This document shows positions 63,229 through 64,000 of a DNA stretch of 64,000 bases, piece by piece (the stretch's first letter is position 1; each line of letters starts with the position of its first letter). The position numbers and the translations under genes are program-made. The notes under the pieces were generated by a model that was not told where the DNA came from, did no database searches, and saw only the letters and a program-made list of their open reading frames with translations. The DNA comes from Rubrivivax sp. (GTDB lineage: Bacteria; Pseudomonadota; Gammaproteobacteria; Burkholderiales; Burkholderiaceae_C), in contig JADMJD010000027.1 in assembly GCA_018780805.1 (NCBI GenBank), forward strand, positions 1 through 64,000, given 5' to 3'.

Positions 63229-64000
63229 ATACCCCGATGAACAGCCCCACCACCCTCGCCTGCCGCATCCACGGCGCCCACGACCTGCGGCTGGAGCCGG
63301 AACAGGCGCCCGACCTCGGCCCGCACGACGTGCGCCTGCGTCTGGGCGCCGGCGGCATCTGCGGGTCGGATCTGCACTACTGGCAACACGGCAAGGTGGG
63401 CGCGTTTGTCGTGCGCGAGCCGCTGGTGCCGGGGCACGAAGCCTCGGGCGTGGTCGAGGCCATCGGCGCCGCCGTCACGCGCGTGGTGCCGGGCGACCGC
63501 GTGGCCATCAACCCTTCGCACCCCTGCGGTGTCTGCGACTACTGCCGCAGCGGGCGTGGCAACCTGTGCCGCAAGATGTTCTTCCTGGGCAGCGCCAGTG
63601 TGTTCCCGCACGCCCAGGGCATGTTCCGCCAGGCCTTCGTGATGGGCGAAGCGCAGCTGACGCCGATCGCCGAGGCCCACATCTCGCTGGGCGAGATCGC
63701 CTGCGCCGAACCGCTGTCCATCGGCCTGCACGCGCTGCACCGCGCCGGCCCGGTGCTGGGCGAGACGGTGCTGATCACCGGCGGCGGCACCATCGGCTGC
63801 ATGAGCGTGCTGGCCGCACGCCTGGCGGGTGCCGCCCACATCACGGTCTGCGACATCCACGACCGGCCCTTGGAAATGGCCCGCACCGTCGGCGCCGACC
63901 AGGTGCTGCGCAGCGACCAGGTCGACATGAAACAACTCGCCGACAGCGCCGACGTGGCCATCGAAGCCGCCGGCAGCGCCGCCGCGCTGGCCACCTGCCT
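63225..64000 (+). CDS. idnD: L-idonate 5-dehydrogenase (partial, 3' end off the window)
   Basis: About 258 residues are visible of a zinc medium-chain dehydrogenase. The catalytic zinc ligands are Cys46 (GGICGSDLHYW) and His71-Glu72 (PGHEASG), and the structural zinc cysteines are 101, 104, 107 and 115 (CGVCDYCRSGRGNLC). MFFLGSASVFPHAQGMFRQ (core FFLGSASVFPHAQGMF) is characteristic of IdnD, and GGGTIGCMS is the NAD motif. It oxidises L-idonate to 5-keto-D-gluconate, the substrate of the IdnO-like enzyme at 53164-53934. Confidence 0.9.
   Translation, partial: MNTPMNSPTTLACRIHGAHDLRLEPEQAPDLGPHDVRLRLGAGGICGSDLHYWQHGKVGAFVVREPLVPGHEASGVVEAIGAAVTRVVPGDRVAINPSHPCGVCDYCRSGRGNLCRKMFFLGSASVFPHAQGMFRQAFVMGEAQLTPIAEAHISLGEIACAEPLSIGLHALHRAGPVLGETVLITGGGTIGCMSVLAARLAGAAHITVCDIHDRPLEMARTVGADQVLRSDQVDMKQLADSADVAIEAAGSAAALATC

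Overview
The window is GC-rich, densely packed chromosomal DNA from a betaproteobacterium, most likely order Burkholderiales. Three things support this: the gene orders rpsP-rimM-trmD-rplS and hda-HAD hydrolase-pcnB-folK, the argD-argF pair, and a dispersed extragenic repeat that I recall from Comamonadaceae-like genomes. The organism is flagellated and carries an Entner-Doudoroff pathway. I saw no rRNA, tRNA, insertion sequence, prophage or CRISPR array.

Layout. 1-2332: end of a flagellar export operon (fliN tail, fliO, fliP, fliQ, fliR). 2338-6363: a TonB energy-transduction operon (tonB-like, exbB, two exbD) behind a palindromic operator-like site, then a secreted repeat protein. 6366-11267: an acyl-CoA dehydrogenase divergent from a metabolic string (MBL hydrolase, SDR, thioredoxin-TPR protein, glyoxalase I, PaiB-like protein). 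11545-14039: eda and edd with a clear promoter and operator. 14101-20779: ChaC, a MocA-like nucleotidyltransferase, PdxH, a degenerate-looking hybrid sensor kinase, and a ZnuD-like TonB-dependent receptor with a DUF2946-like partner. 20985-29781: envelope and transport proteins, a LysR/pirin/flavodoxin module, GluQ, an FKBP and a DEAD-box helicase. 30247-50173: mostly housekeeping genes (orn, rsgA, ribosomal and tRNA-modification genes, pit, folK, pcnB, hda, murJ, rpsT, argD, argF).

50181-64000 is the most unusual part: a sugar-acid catabolic island. A leftward unit encodes a CUT1-type ABC importer, gluconokinase, an IdnO-like reductase, a cupin, a FadR-type regulator, a DenD-like dehydrogenase and another SDR. 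It meets a 2-hydroxyacid dehydrogenase and a rightward unit: a pentonate-type IlvD/Edd dehydratase, an SDR, a second FadR-type regulator and an L-idonate 5-dehydrogenase cut by the window end. With edd and eda in the same window, the genes for L-idonate -> 5-ketogluconate -> gluconate -> 6-phosphogluconate -> pyruvate + glyceraldehyde 3-phosphate are all present. A 16-bp motif recurs at the two main promoter regions of the island. Separate HexR-like palindromes lie at the edd promoter and upstream of the TonB operon. Functions are inferred from motifs and context; no database search was possible.
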